NCBI RefSeq assembly: GCF_000341105.1
Contig: NZ_ANBB01000068.1
Location: 1-64,000 of the forward strand
DNA from: Nocardiopsis potens DSM 45234
GTDB taxonomy: Bacteria > Actinomycetota > Actinomycetes > Streptosporangiales > Streptosporangiaceae
Direction: 5' to 3'
Length of the DNA: 64,000 nt
Below are positions 51,391-60,095 of this stretch, in pieces. A model generated the notes under the pieces. The model had not been told where the DNA came from and searched no databases. It saw nothing but the letters and a program-made list of their open reading frames with translations. The position numbers were made by a program, and so were the translations under genes. Position 1 is the first letter of the stretch. Each line of letters starts with the position of its first letter.

Positions 51391-52161
51391 ATGATCCCCG
51401 ACCAGCGTCGCGAGCACATCCTCAAACTCCTGCAGGAACGCCATGTGCTGAGCATCAACGAGCTCACATCGCTGCTGTCGGTCTCGCACATGACGGTGCG
51501 CCGGGACATCCAGGCGCTGGAGAACGACGGCAAGGTGCTGTCGGTCACCGGCGGCGTGCGCCTGGCGGCGCGGCTGAAGAGCGAGCCCTCCTACCTGGCC
51601 AAGGCGCAGCTGGAGGTGCCCGCCAAGCGGGCCATCAGCCGGGCGGCCGCGGCCCTGGTGCGGGAGAACTTCACCATCTTCCTGGACGCGGGGACCACCA
51701 CCCTGCAGATGGTGCCGATGCTCACCGACAAGGCGGGCCTGACGGTGATCACCAACGACTTCAACGTCGTCGGCCACCTGATGGAGTATCCCAACATCGA
51801 GCTGATCCACACCGGGGGCGTGGTCTCGCACACCGACCACTCGTCGGTCGGCCAGTTCACCGCGGACTTCCTCGGCCGGGTCAACGTCGACCTCGCGTTC
51901 ATCGCGAGCAGCTCCTGGGACGTGGACCGCGGCTCCACCACGCCCTCGGAGGCCAAGGTGGTCGCCAAGCAGCAGCTGCTGAGGATCGCCTCCAAGAGCG
52001 TGCTCACCGTGGACAGCACCAAGTACGGCAAGTTCGGCACGTTCCGGGTGGCCCGGCTGGAGGAGTTCGACGCGATCATCACCGACGACCGGCTGCCCCA
52101 GTCGGCGGTGGAGGACATGCGGAGCAGGGACGTCCGGCTGCAGCTGGTGCGGCCGGAGTAG
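51391..52161 (+). CDS. DeoR/GlpR family regulator
   Basis: A 256-aa DeoR regulator: HTH IPDQRREHILKLLQERHVLS and TSLLSVSHMTVRRDIQAL, then the sugar-phosphate-sensing domain with FTIFLDAGTTTLQMVPML, VITNDFNVVGHL and TPSEAKVVAKQQLLRIASKS. ATG 51391 follows GGCGAAAG, a weak ribosome site. No sugar-utilisation gene stands next to it, so its target is remote or the divergent GDPD-like gene. The effector is probably a phosphorylated sugar or glycerol compound. Confidence 0.93.
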   Translation: MIPDQRREHILKLLQERHVLSINELTSLLSVSHMTVRRDIQALENDGKVLSVTGGVRLAARLKSEPSYLAKAQLEVPAKRAISRAAAALVRENFTIFLDAGTTTLQMVPMLTDKAGLTVITNDFNVVGHLMEYPNIELIHTGGVVSHTDHSSVGQFTADFLGRVNVDLAFIASSSWDVDRGSTTPSEAKVVAKQQLLRIASKSVLTVDSTKYGKFGTFRVARLEEFDAIITDDRLPQSAVEDMRSRDVRLQLVRPE

Positions 52162-52181
52162 AGGAGCGGGAGCGGTGGCGG

Positions 52182-52209
52182 CCGCCGGAGCGCCCCGGGC
52201 GCCCGGCGG
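52182..52209. terminator. Bidirectional terminator deoR/VOC
   Basis: CCGCCGG-A-GCGCC and GGCGCCCGGCGG pair with one bulged A and a tiny loop between convergent genes. Confidence 0.6.
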
Positions 52210-52211
52210 TC

Positions 52212-52622
52212 TCAGTCGCCGTCGTCGCCGATCTCGGCGGGGGCGAACAGCTCCAGCTGTATTCCGTCGGGGTCGCTGAAGGCCAGCACCGAGCCGTCCG
52301 GGCCGTGCACGATCGGCGCGTGGTCCACGTCCAGCTCGGTCAGCCGCTCCTCCCACAGCTCCAGCTCGGCCACGGAGGCGGCCTGGAAGGCGATGTGGTC
52401 GGCACCGGCGTGCCGCGGGTCGAACAGCGAGTTGAAGTGGTCCTCGTGCTGGGTGAGGAAGAGGACCATGCCGCAGGCGCTGCGGCACTCCGTGGTCAGC
52501 ATCCGCTTGCCGTCCTTGGTCCGGACGGCCTTGAACCCGAGGACGGTCCGGTAGAAGTCGAGGCTCTCGCGGATGTCGCGCACCGACAGGGTGATGTGCG
52601 CGATCCCGGTCACCTGGGGCAC
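52212..52622 (-). CDS. VOC (glyoxalase/bleomycin-resistance) superfamily protein
   Basis: A 136-aa single-domain VOC protein of two beta-alpha-beta-beta-beta modules: VTGIAHITLSVRDIRESLDF YRTVLGFKA, then HAGADHIAFQAASVAELELW, ending FSDPDGIQLELFAP. Metal-ligand positions are present (His in AHITL, His in DHIAF, Glu in QLELF). GTG 52622 has AGAGAGG upstream. It probably acts as a dioxygenase, lyase or binding protein for a small ligand; the neighbours do not help. Confidence 0.9.
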   Translation of the reverse strand: MPQVTGIAHITLSVRDIRESLDFYRTVLGFKAVRTKDGKRMLTTECRSACGMVLFLTQHEDHFNSLFDPRHAGADHIAFQAASVAELELWEERLTELDVDHAPIVHGPDGSVLAFSDPDGIQLELFAPAEIGDDGD

Positions 52623-52795
52623 GGGCACCTCTCTTCGGCGCGGGGGCGTCCGACGCATCCGGGGTGGGAACAACGTAAGCACGTCGAACGACACTACGCC
52701 GCTCCCGAGCGTGCTTCGTCCCTGTTAACGGCGCTTTAACGCCCCCGGGCCGGCGACGTGGGACACACCCCGCCGCCGGCCCCCGGGGACCCCTG

Positions 52796-54025
52796 TCAGA
52801 CCGCGCCGGCCGGGGCCGGAGAGCCCTGCCCGGCCGCCCGGTACCAGCGGGACCGGACCACCCCGGCGGCGACGGCCAGAGCGGTCGCCGACGCGCCGAG
52901 GCTGAGCAGGAAGGCGCCGTGGAAGCCGAACTCCTCGGCCAGCCTCCCGGCCGCCATCGACCCCAGCGACTGGCCGACGATCAGGCTGCTCAGGATGACG
53001 GTCATCGCCTGCCCCAGCCGGGCGGCCGGAGCGGCCCGCTCGGCCAGCCCGAACAGCGAGACGATGTGCGGGCCGATGCCGCAGCCCAGCGCGAGCATGG
53101 CCAGGGCCAGGCCGACCGGGCCGGGGGCGAGCAGCAGCGGCACCGAGCAGACCGTCATCATCAGTGCGGCGGCGCGGAGCCGGAGCGGGAGCGGCACCGA
53201 GGCCGGCACCGAGGCCATCAGCAGCCCGGAGAGCGCGCTGCTGACGCCCATCACCGCGTACATCAGGCCGGCCATGTCGCCGTGCCCGGCCTCCTGGGTG
53301 AACGCGGTGACCCCGGTGGAGGTCGCGCCGAAGAACAGGCCCTGGCAGAACATCGGGACGGTGAGGACCAGCAGGCCGATCCGGGCCAGCGACTCCTTCG
53401 CCGCCCCGCCGGGCGCGCCGGGGAGCGCGGTGGGGTGCAGGGCGAACGCGGAGCCGAAGACGCCGATCAGGAACGCGGCGCCGAGCACCGCGATGCCCGG
53501 GTCGGCGGCCACGGCGAGCAGCCCGACCAGGGCCGGGCCGACCACGAAGCCGGTCTCGTCCAGGACGCCCTCCACCGAGAGCGCGGCGGCCACCGAGCGC
53601 TCCCGGTCGTGCTCGCGCCGGTTGGCCAGGGCGATCCAGCGGGACCGGGCCAGCGGGCCGATCTGCGGCATGCACAGCCCGGCCAGCGCGGCGGAGGCGA
53701 CCAGCAGCGGCAGCGGGGCGCCGGAGTAGACCGCGGCGACCATGGCGGCGATCAGCGCGGCGTCCAGGACCGAGGTCGCCAGCACCACCGGGCGCTGGCC
53801 GAGCCGGTCGGCGAACCGGGCGATGACCGGGCCGCCGAGCGCCTCGCCGAGGGCGATCGCGCCGGAGACCAGGCCGCCCGCGGCGACGCTGCCGGTCTCC
53901 GCGGTGACCAGGGTGAGGGTGCCGATGAGCACCATCGAGACCGGGAGGCGGGCGAGGAAGGAGACGATCAGCTGCGGGGCTCCGGCGATCGCATGCATGC
54001 GGCGCAGGGTTCCCAACGGGGACAT
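52796..54025 (-). CDS. MFS transporter
   Basis: A 409-aa, 12-helix major facilitator. Motif A is represented by ARFADRLGQRPVVL, and the second half starts at KESLARIGLLVLTVPMFCQG. The overall wording (GLVSGAIALGEALGGPVIAR, STGVTAFTQEAG) fits uncharacterised actinobacterial sugar- or drug-efflux MFS proteins. It diverges from the phzF-like gene across an AT-rich 291-bp promoter region. A shared regulator is not encoded nearby. Confidence 0.88.
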   Translation of the reverse strand: MSPLGTLRRMHAIAGAPQLIVSFLARLPVSMVLIGTLTLVTAETGSVAAGGLVSGAIALGEALGGPVIARFADRLGQRPVVLATSVLDAALIAAMVAAVYSGAPLPLLVASAALAGLCMPQIGPLARSRWIALANRREHDRERSVAAALSVEGVLDETGFVVGPALVGLLAVAADPGIAVLGAAFLIGVFGSAFALHPTALPGAPGGAAKESLARIGLLVLTVPMFCQGLFFGATSTGVTAFTQEAGHGDMAGLMYAVMGVSSALSGLLMASVPASVPLPLRLRAAALMMTVCSVPLLLAPGPVGLALAMLALGCGIGPHIVSLFGLAERAAPAARLGQAMTVILSSLIVGQSLGSMAAGRLAEEFGFHGAFLLSLGASATALAVAAGVVRSRWYRAAGQGSPAPAGAV

Positions 54026-54166
54026 GGGGCTCCTCTTCGGAACGTCGGACCGGTGCGCTGACGGGCGCGGCGGCCGACGCGGAAGAGCCGCGTGTGCCGC
54101 TCTCGCCGCCTCCGGGGACGGGGCGACGGGCGCGGGGATTGACGATAGAAGTCGGTAAAGATCCCA

Positions 54167-54184
54167 TCGTCAGCTGAATGACGA
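54167..54184. promoter_or_regulatory. TCGTCA-N6-TGACGA inverted repeat in the MFS/phzF promoter region
   Basis: A perfect 6-bp inverted repeat with 6-nt spacer is centred in the AT-rich part of 54026-54316. It is a candidate operator for one or both divergent genes. A TTGACGATA precedes it at about 54139. Confidence 0.45.
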
Positions 54185-54316
54185 CTTAAAGATACTACTT
54201 TCGGTACTTCTGTCGAGGCGCGGAGAGAGCGCCCGCAGTGTGATCTAAGTTCTGCTTACCAGTGGGTTGAGAAGTAATCAGTTGTGCTTCAGTCGCTCGG
54301 GTGGCAGGGTGGGCGC

Positions 54317-55015
54317 ATGGGCAACGACACCACCCCCCTGCACGTCGCCACCGTCTTCCAGGGCGGCGAGAAGTCCGCCCCCACCGGGGGCAACCTGCTC
54401 GGCGTCTTCTTCGACGCCCCCGGCCTCGGCGCGGAGCTGCGCCAGAAGATCGCCGCCGACCTCGGCTTCTCCGAGACGGTCTTCGTCGAGGACCCGGAGA
54501 CCGCCCGGCTGCACATCCACACGCCCGGGGTCGAGCTCCCGTTCGCCGGGCACCCGCTCATCGGCACCTCCTGGCTGCTGGAGCGGCGCGGGGCGCGCCC
54601 CGCCGCGCTGCTGCCGCCGGCCGGCCCGGTGCCCACCTGGACCGAGGGCGACCTCACCTGGATCCGCGCCGACCCCGCGACCGCGCCGGAGTTCACCAGC
54701 GTGCAGCTGGGCTCGGCGGCCGAGGTGGACGCGGCCGAAGGGCGCCCCGGGGCCGACCTGCACGTGTGGGCCTGGGAGGACGAGGAGCGCGGCCTGGCCC
54801 GGGTCCGGGTCTTCCCCCGGCTGATGGGCATCGAGGAGGACGAGGCGACCGGCGCGGCCGCGGTCCGCCTGGGGGAGCGGCTCCGCCGCCCGGTCAGCAT
54901 CCGCCAGGGCGTCGGCTCGCGGATCGAGGTGCGTCCCGGCCCGGACGGCACGGTCGAGGTCGGCGGCCGCTCGGCGCTGGTGGAGACCAGGGACTACCGG
55001 ATTCCCGCACTGTGA
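54317..55015 (+). CDS. PhzF-family isomerase-like protein
   Basis: A 232-aa member of the PhzF/diaminopimelate-epimerase fold. ADLGFSETVFVED contains the catalytic Glu of PhzF. TPGVELPFAGHPLIGTSWLL is the family hallmark, and DEATGAAA lies at the expected C-terminal half. It is shorter than typical 270-300-aa members because of compact loops. It may isomerise an amino- or hydroxy-acid; no phenazine genes are present. ATG 54317 is chosen because the earlier frame start lacks a ribosome site. Confidence 0.88.
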   Translation: MGNDTTPLHVATVFQGGEKSAPTGGNLLGVFFDAPGLGAELRQKIAADLGFSETVFVEDPETARLHIHTPGVELPFAGHPLIGTSWLLERRGARPAALLPPAGPVPTWTEGDLTWIRADPATAPEFTSVQLGSAAEVDAAEGRPGADLHVWAWEDEERGLARVRVFPRLMGIEEDEATGAAAVRLGERLRRPVSIRQGVGSRIEVRPGPDGTVEVGGRSALVETRDYRIPAL

Positions 55016-55095
55016 TTCCCGCGACGTGACCGCCCGGCCCTAACCTCGGGGGAGGGGCGCCCGCCCGGGCGCCCCGACCCGGGGAGGGGCGGGCG

Positions 55096-55716
55096 ATGTC
55101 GGCGACGCGGTTGCTGGTGCTGGGCGTGGTGCGGTCCTGGGGCCGGGCCCACGGCTACCAGGTCCGGCGCGAGCTGCTCTCCTGGGGCGTGGAGCAGTGG
55201 GCCAGCGTCAAGCCCGGCTCGATCTACCACGCCCTGCGCCAGCTGCTGAAGACCGGCGCGCTGCGCACCGCGGGCGTGGAGGAGAGCGGCGAGGGCCCGG
55301 AGCGGACGCTCTTCGAGGTCACCGAGGCCGGCGAGGACGAGTTCCGCAGGCTGGTCGCCCGGGCGCTCTCCGACGGCGGGGCCAAGCCCGAGGTCTTCGG
55401 CGCCGGCCTGGTCTTCATGACCTGCCTGCCGCGCGAGCAGGTCGTGCCGCTGCTGGAGCACCGGCTCCACGAGCTGGAGGCCGAGCTGCGCAGCAGCGAG
55501 TCGCTGCTCGCCCCCGAGGTGCTGGGGTACAAGCCCGCGCACGTGGCCGAGCTGTTCCAGTGGTGGGCGCGCTCGGCCGAGGCCTCGGTCCGGTTCAACC
55601 GGGAGCTGCTGGACCGGGTCCGCGGCGGCGCCTACACCATGGCGGGCGAGCCGGGGGCGGCCTTCGGCGAGCCCCCGGCCGGCGGCCCTCCGGCCGGGGA
55701 GCCCGAGCGGGCCTGA
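55096..55716 (+). CDS. PadR family regulator
   Basis: A 206-aa PadR protein: the N-terminal winged helix has LLVLGVVRSWGRAHGYQVRR, VKPGSIYHALRQLLKTGAL and ERTLFEVTEAGEDEF. The long helical C-terminal dimerisation domain (VVPLLEHRLHELEAELRSSE) and a Pro/Gly tail follow. GGGGAGGGGC precedes the ATG. It lies directly upstream of a DrrAB-type ABC exporter operon in the same direction, the usual place for a PadR repressor of such exporters. Confidence 0.92.
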   Translation: MSATRLLVLGVVRSWGRAHGYQVRRELLSWGVEQWASVKPGSIYHALRQLLKTGALRTAGVEESGEGPERTLFEVTEAGEDEFRRLVARALSDGGAKPEVFGAGLVFMTCLPREQVVPLLEHRLHELEAELRSSESLLAPEVLGYKPAHVAELFQWWARSAEASVRFNRELLDRVRGGAYTMAGEPGAAFGEPPAGGPPAGEPERA

Positions 55717-55740
55717 CCCCGCTCTCCGCGCTCTCCCCGC

Positions 55741-55760
55741 GTTGATCTCGGCGCCGCGGG
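55741..55760 (+). repeat. Dispersed 3'-end motif GTTGATCTCGGCGCCGCGGG
   Basis: This is a further copy of the GATCTYGRYGYYGCGG family, 24 bp after the PadR stop. The first 20 bases of the 40781 copy read GTTGATCTTGGTGCTGCGGG, identical except for three C/T changes. Confidence 0.55.
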
Positions 55761-55804
55761 GGAGGGGCCGTCATCGCTTCGGCCGCTTTTCCGGGCCGAG
55801 GTAT

Positions 55805-55814
55805 TCAAATTTGA
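55805..55814. promoter_or_regulatory. TCAAATTTGA palindrome upstream of the ABC exporter
   Basis: A perfect 10-bp palindrome in an AT-rich island between padR and the exporter. It is followed by a TTGAC...GTCAA inverted pair (55811-55836). It is a candidate operator or promoter for the drrA-like gene, 73 bp downstream. Confidence 0.5.
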
Positions 55815-55887
55815 CTACCGGGGTGCGGCGGGGTCAAGCTGAACCCGTCCGAAGCACCGCCCGCCCCTTCGACGGGATGAGAGAACC

Positions 55888-56844
55888 GTGATCCACACCC
55901 GGAACCTGACCCGCGAGTTCCGCACCGGCGGAGGCACCGTCCAGGCCGTCAAGGGCCTGGACATCGACGTCGGGGCCGGCGAGCTGGTCTCCTTCCTCGG
56001 CCCCAACGGCGCCGGGAAGTCCACCTGCCTGCGCATGCTCACCACACTGCTGCTGCCCACCTCCGGCAGCGCCACCGTGGCCGGCCGCGACGTGGTCGCC
56101 GACCCGGACGGGGTGCGCGCCGCGATCGGCTACGTCGGCCAGGGCCACGGCTCCGGCGGCGACCAGCGGGTCCGCGACGAGCTGGCCGCCCAGGGCCGCT
56201 TCTACGGCCTGACCAAGGCCGAGGCGCGCACCCGCGCCGCGGAACTGCTCGAAATGCTGGAGCTGGACGCCGCGGCCGACCGCCCCGCCGCCCGGCTCTC
56301 CGGCGGCCAGCGGCGCCGCCTGGACATCGCGATGGGCCTGATCCACCGCCCGCGGCTGCTCTTCCTGGACGAGCCCAGCACCGGCCTGGACCCGCACAGC
56401 CGGGCCAACCTCTGGGAGCACATCCTGCGGCTCCGCGCCGAGCAGGGCACCACCGTCTTCATGACCACCCACTACCTGGACGAGGCCGACGCCATGGCCG
56501 AGCGGGTCGTGGTGATCGACGACGGCCGGGTCATCGCCGACGGGACCGCCGACGAGCTCAAGGGGAAGGTCTCCGGCGACCTGGTCGCCTTCGGCGTCGC
56601 CGACCCCGGGGAGGCCGAGCGCGCGGCGGCCGCCGCCCGGCCGCTGGCCGGCGCCGACGGGGTGCAGGCCGACGGCACCGAGCTGCGGATGCGCGTCACC
56701 CGGGGCGAAGAGGCCCTCCCCGGCCTGCTCCGCGCCCTGGACCGGGCCGGCGTCGGGCTCACCACCGTGCGGGTCCAGCGCCCCACCCTGGACGACGTCT
56801 TCCTCACCCTCACCGGGCGCAGCCTGCGCGAGGGGGACGGATGA
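55888..56844 (+). CDS. DrrA-type ABC transporter ATPase
   Basis: A 318-aa ATPase of the daunorubicin-resistance family: Walker A GPNGAGKST (38-46), Q-loop YVGQGHGSGGDQRVRDEL, signature LSGGQRRRLDIAMGL, Walker B LLFLDEPSTGLD and switch His TTHYLDEAD. A C-terminal DrrA extension ends in TLDDVFLTLTGRSLRE. GTG 55888 is the start. Its TGA overlaps the ATG of the permease gene. It powers export of a hydrophobic compound. Confidence 0.95.
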   Translation: MIHTRNLTREFRTGGGTVQAVKGLDIDVGAGELVSFLGPNGAGKSTCLRMLTTLLLPTSGSATVAGRDVVADPDGVRAAIGYVGQGHGSGGDQRVRDELAAQGRFYGLTKAEARTRAAELLEMLELDAAADRPAARLSGGQRRRLDIAMGLIHRPRLLFLDEPSTGLDPHSRANLWEHILRLRAEQGTTVFMTTHYLDEADAMAERVVVIDDGRVIADGTADELKGKVSGDLVAFGVADPGEAERAAAAARPLAGADGVQADGTELRMRVTRGEEALPGLLRALDRAGVGLTTVRVQRPTLDDVFLTLTGRSLREGDG

Positions 56845-57728
56845 GCACCGCCGCCGCCCGCACCGGGCCGCCCGGCACCGCCCCCGCCCCCGACCCGCGC
56901 CGACCCCCGGGCGCCCCGATCCCCGCGGGCCGCCGGCCTCCCCGGCGCCCGCCCCTACCCGAGGAGTTCTCCGTGAAGGTCCTCAAGGACACCGGCATCA
57001 TGTTCCAGCGGCAGATGGCGCCGACCCTGCGCAACCCGCTGTTCTTCCTGGTGTTCGGCATGATGCAGCCGGTGCTCTACCTGGTGCTGTTCGGGCCGCT
57101 GCTGTCCGGCATGCCCGGGCCGCTCGGAGCCGACCCGATGCGCTGGTTCGTCCCCGGCATGCTCTGCATGCTCGCCGTCTTCGGCACCGCCTACGCCGGC
57201 TTCGGCCTGCTCCCCGAGATGCAGGAGGGGGTGCACGAGCGGCTGCTGGCCGCCCCGGTCAGCCGGACCGCCCTGCTGCTCGGCCGGGTGCTGCGCGACG
57301 TCGCCGTGCTGATCGCCCAGGCGCTGGTCGTCATCGCCGGCGCCGCCGCCTTCGGCGTGCGGCCGTCCGTCCCCGGCGCACTGGCCGGCCTGCTCCTGCT
57401 GGCCGTGCTCGGCGTCGGCCTGGGCACCCTCTCCTACCTGCTCGCCATGGTGCTCAAGGCGCCGTTCAAGTTCTCCGGCGCGCTGCAGGCCGTCATCATG
57501 CCGCTGATCCTGCTCTCCGGGGTGATGCTGCCGATGGACCTGGCACCGGGCTGGCTGTACGCGCTCTCCCGGATCAACCCGGTCAGCCACGTGGTCGACG
57601 CCGAGCGCGCGCTGTTCGGCGGCGGGTTCGCCGCCGCCGAGGTCGGCCTGGGCGCCGCGGTCGCGGCCGGGACGGCCGTCCTCGCCCTGGCCCTGGGAGT
57701 CAGGTCGATGCACCGACTCAACGCCTGA
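56841..57728 (+). CDS. DrrB-type ABC-2 permease
   Basis: A 295-aa permease with six helices after a Pro-rich N-terminal tail of about 45 aa. The ABC-2 signature LYALSRINPVSHVVDAERAL occurs before the last helix, and VHERLLAAPVSRTALLLGRVL is typical of DrrB. The ATG overlaps the ATPase stop (ATGA), so the two subunits are coupled. The substrate is unknown; no biosynthetic cluster is in view. Confidence 0.94.
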   Translation: MSTAAARTGPPGTAPAPDPRRPPGAPIPAGRRPPRRPPLPEEFSVKVLKDTGIMFQRQMAPTLRNPLFFLVFGMMQPVLYLVLFGPLLSGMPGPLGADPMRWFVPGMLCMLAVFGTAYAGFGLLPEMQEGVHERLLAAPVSRTALLLGRVLRDVAVLIAQALVVIAGAAAFGVRPSVPGALAGLLLLAVLGVGLGTLSYLLAMVLKAPFKFSGALQAVIMPLILLSGVMLPMDLAPGWLYALSRINPVSHVVDAERALFGGGFAAAEVGLGAAVAAGTAVLALALGVRSMHRLNA

Positions 57729-57770
57729 CCCGCCGCCCGGGCGCGGCGGCGGCCGGGGCAGACTGGTCCC

Positions 57771-58424
57771 ATGGAGCATGCGGACCTCCGCCGCGCATGG
57801 CGGGCCCTGGCCGGGACCGGCGGGCGGGCCGAGGCGGTCGGCGCGGAACTGCTCGCCCGGTGGGGCGAGCCGCACCGGCACTACCACGGCCCGGACCACC
57901 TGCGGGCGGTGCTGGCCGGGGTGGACGCGCTGGCCGCCGAGGCCGCCGACGCCGACCTGGTGCGCTTCGCCGCCTGGTTCCACGACGCGGTGTACGACGG
58001 GGTGCCCGGCCGGGACGAGGAGCGCAGCGCGGCCCTGGCCGAGCGGCTGGTGCCGGAGTGCGGCCGCTCTGCGGGGTTCGCCGCCGGGGTCGCCCGGCTG
58101 GTCCGGGCCACCGCCGGGCACCGGCCGGACTCCGGCGACGCCGACGCCGAAGTGCTCTGCGACGCCGACCTGGCCGTGCTCGGCCGGGACCCGGAGGGCT
58201 ACCGGGACTACGCCGCCGCGGTGCGCCGGGACTACGCCCACGTGGGGGAGGCGGACTTCCGCGCGGGGCGGGCGGCCGTGCTGCGCGGCCTACTCGCCGC
58301 CGACCCGCTGTTCCGCACCGCCGGGGGGCGGGCCCGCTGGGAGGCGGCCGCCCGGCGCAACCTCGCCGCCGAACTCGCCGCGCTGGACGGCGAGCCGCCC
58401 CCGCTTGCGCCGCCGCAGGCCTGA
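57771..58424 (+). CDS. HD-superfamily metal-dependent phosphohydrolase
   Basis: A 217-aa protein with the HD pattern H-x-H...HD...D: RHYHGPDHLRAVL (37-49), WFHDAVYD (69-76), then TAGHRP and LCDADLAVLGRDPEGYRDYA. These are metal ligands of the HD fold. It is a common actinobacterial family often found beside, or fused to, DUF4031. Its last 135 bp overlap the 3' end of the DUF4031 gene on the opposite strand. Confidence 0.9.
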   Translation: MEHADLRRAWRALAGTGGRAEAVGAELLARWGEPHRHYHGPDHLRAVLAGVDALAAEAADADLVRFAAWFHDAVYDGVPGRDEERSAALAERLVPECGRSAGFAAGVARLVRATAGHRPDSGDADAEVLCDADLAVLGRDPEGYRDYAAAVRRDYAHVGEADFRAGRAAVLRGLLAADPLFRTAGGRARWEAAARRNLAAELAALDGEPPPLAPPQA

Positions 58425-58658
58425 GGCGGTCAGCCGCGCGACCAGCTCCCTGCTGCTCACCGGGGCCGCGCCCAGCCGCACCGCCCGGTCGTACAGGGTC
58501 TCCGGGACGTCGTAGTGGTCCCGCTCGAAGGCGCGCGGCGGCACGCCCAGCTCGCGGGCGAAGGCGTGCAGCTCCTCCAGGGAGGCGTCGCCGGCCAGGT
58601 GGGAGAAGAGCAGCCCGCGCGGGCCGGGCCAGGCGGGCGGGTCGATCAGTACGGTCAC
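58290..58658 (-). CDS. DUF4031 domain protein
   Basis: A 122-aa protein whose first 85 residues are a DUF4031 domain: TVLIDPPAWPGPRGLLFSHL, ASLEELHAFARELGVPPRAF, ERDHYDVPETLYDRAVRLGA and RLTASGLRRRKRG. GTG 58658 is the start. The domain is complete before the overlap, and the remaining 40 residues are read antisense to the HD gene and are low in complexity. DUF4031 usually accompanies HD-type hydrolases; its function is unknown. Confidence 0.85.
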   Translation of the reverse strand: MTVLIDPPAWPGPRGLLFSHLAGDASLEELHAFARELGVPPRAFERDHYDVPETLYDRAVRLGAAPVSSRELVARLTASGLRRRKRGRLAVQRGEFGGEVAPGGRLPAGPPPGGAEQRVGGE

Positions 58659-58701
58659 GGATCCGACTGTAGAACGTCGCCCGCTGCGGCCCGTCCCGAG
58701 G

Positions 58702-58759
58702 CGATGATCGCGACGCTGCGAGGGCGGAGCGCTCCCCCCCCGCAACGTCGAGATCATCG
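58702..58759. terminator. Long hairpin built from the dispersed 3'-end motif
   Basis: CGATGATCGCGACGCTGCG (58702-58720) and CGCAACGTCGAGATCATCG (58741-58759) pair at 17 of 19 positions around a 20-nt loop. The right arm is identical to the copy at 192-211. It lies 5 bp beyond the stop of the MFS gene. Confidence 0.75.
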
Positions 58760-58763
58760 GGGG

Positions 58764-60095
58764 TCAGGCGGGGGCCGGCCGGCCGCGGCGCACCGCCCCG
58801 GCCAGGACCAGCGGCACCGAGACCGCCGCCATCACCGCCGCCGCGGTGTGCAGCCCGGCGTCGTCCGCGCCGTCGGCGAAGACCGAACCGACGACCACCG
58901 CCGCGGTGATCGAACCGAAGAAGCGGAAGGTCTGGAAGAGCCCGGAGACCACGCCGATCCGGTCGTCCGGCGCCGCCCGGTACATCGCCGACTGCAGGCC
59001 CAGGTTGTTGAAGGCGTTGGGCAGCCCGAGCAGCGCGGTCAGCGCCGCCAGCGCCCACACCGGGGTGTCCGCGCCCACCAGCAGCAGCGACCCCGAGCCG
59101 CAGAGCAGCAGGGTGCTCCCGGCCAGCAGCACCGGGCGCTCGCCGAACCGCCGCAGCCCGCGGGCGACCAGCGGCAGCAGCAGCGCGCTGACCCCGGTCA
59201 GCGGCAGCATCACCAGGCCCGCCGCGGCCGGGTCCAGCCCGCGGCCGCCCTGCAGCCACTGCGGCACCCCGATGAAGGACAGGTAGAACACCACGGCGAC
59301 CGCGGTGTTCTGCGCGAAGACCAGCGGCAGCCGGCGGTCGGCGGCCATCGCGCGCAGGTCCAGGAAGGGCGTGCCGGTGCGGGTCTCGCGGAGCACCAGC
59401 AGCGCCCCGGCGGCCGCCGCGATGCCCAGCAGGACCCGGCTCGGGCCGTCGGAGAGCCCCAGCAGGAAGGCGACCAGGCAGCCGGCGGCCGCGGCGTAGG
59501 CGGCGATCCCCGGCAGGTCGAGGTCGGCCAGGGCGCCGCGGACCGAGGCCGGGGCGCGCGGCGGCACCGGCGGCAGCAGCACCAGGGCGAGCACCATGCC
59601 GAGGACCGTCACCGGCACGTTCACCAGCCAGATCGCCTGCCAGCCCCAGGCCTGCACCAGCAGGCCGCCCAGCACCGGGCCGAACGCGGCGGCCGACGAG
59701 TTGGCGGCGCCCACCAGCGCCATCGCGCCCTGCGGCGGGCCGCCGGGCAGCGCCGCGCGGAACACCGCCATCGCGGCGGGGAAGGCGACCGAGGTGCCCG
59801 CGGCCAGCAGCACCCGGGCCGCGACCAGCCAGCCGATGTCCGGCGCCAGCGGGGCGAGCGCGGAGGTCGCGCAGACCAGGGCCAGGCCGGAGACGAACAC
59901 CCGGCGCGCCCCGAACCGGTCGGCCAGCCGGCCCATCAGCGGCATGCACACCGTCGCGGCCAGATAGAACGCCGAGATCAGCCAGGAGGCGGCGGCCAGG
60001 CCCACCCCGTAGTCCCGCTCGATGGGCACCAGCGCCAGCACGATCATCGACGAGTTCAGCGCGTTGAGCAGGGTTCCGGGGACGACGGCCGCCAC
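58764..60095 (-). CDS. DHA2-family MFS multidrug transporter
   Basis: An EmrB/QacA-like transporter of about 14 helices. PGTLLNALNSSMIVLALVPI is helix 1, LMGRLADRFGARRVFVSGL is motif A, and VLLAAGTSVAFPAAMAVFRA is a DHA2 motif. GTG 60095 lacks a ribosome site. The frame stays open upstream through a Gly/Pro-rich stretch to a GAGGAGG near 60159-60165, so the true start may be a non-standard codon near 60150. The 371-bp gap 60096-60466 holds no other gene except the MetP leader. Confidence 0.88.
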   Translation of the reverse strand: MAAVVPGTLLNALNSSMIVLALVPIERDYGVGLAAASWLISAFYLAATVCMPLMGRLADRFGARRVFVSGLALVCATSALAPLAPDIGWLVAARVLLAAGTSVAFPAAMAVFRAALPGGPPQGAMALVGAANSSAAAFGPVLGGLLVQAWGWQAIWLVNVPVTVLGMVLALVLLPPVPPRAPASVRGALADLDLPGIAAYAAAAGCLVAFLLGLSDGPSRVLLGIAAAAGALLVLRETRTGTPFLDLRAMAADRRLPLVFAQNTAVAVVFYLSFIGVPQWLQGGRGLDPAAAGLVMLPLTGVSALLLPLVARGLRRFGERPVLLAGSTLLLCGSGSLLLVGADTPVWALAALTALLGLPNAFNNLGLQSAMYRAAPDDRIGVVSGLFQTFRFFGSITAAVVVGSVFADGADDAGLHTAAAVMAAVSVPLVLAGAVRRGRPAPA

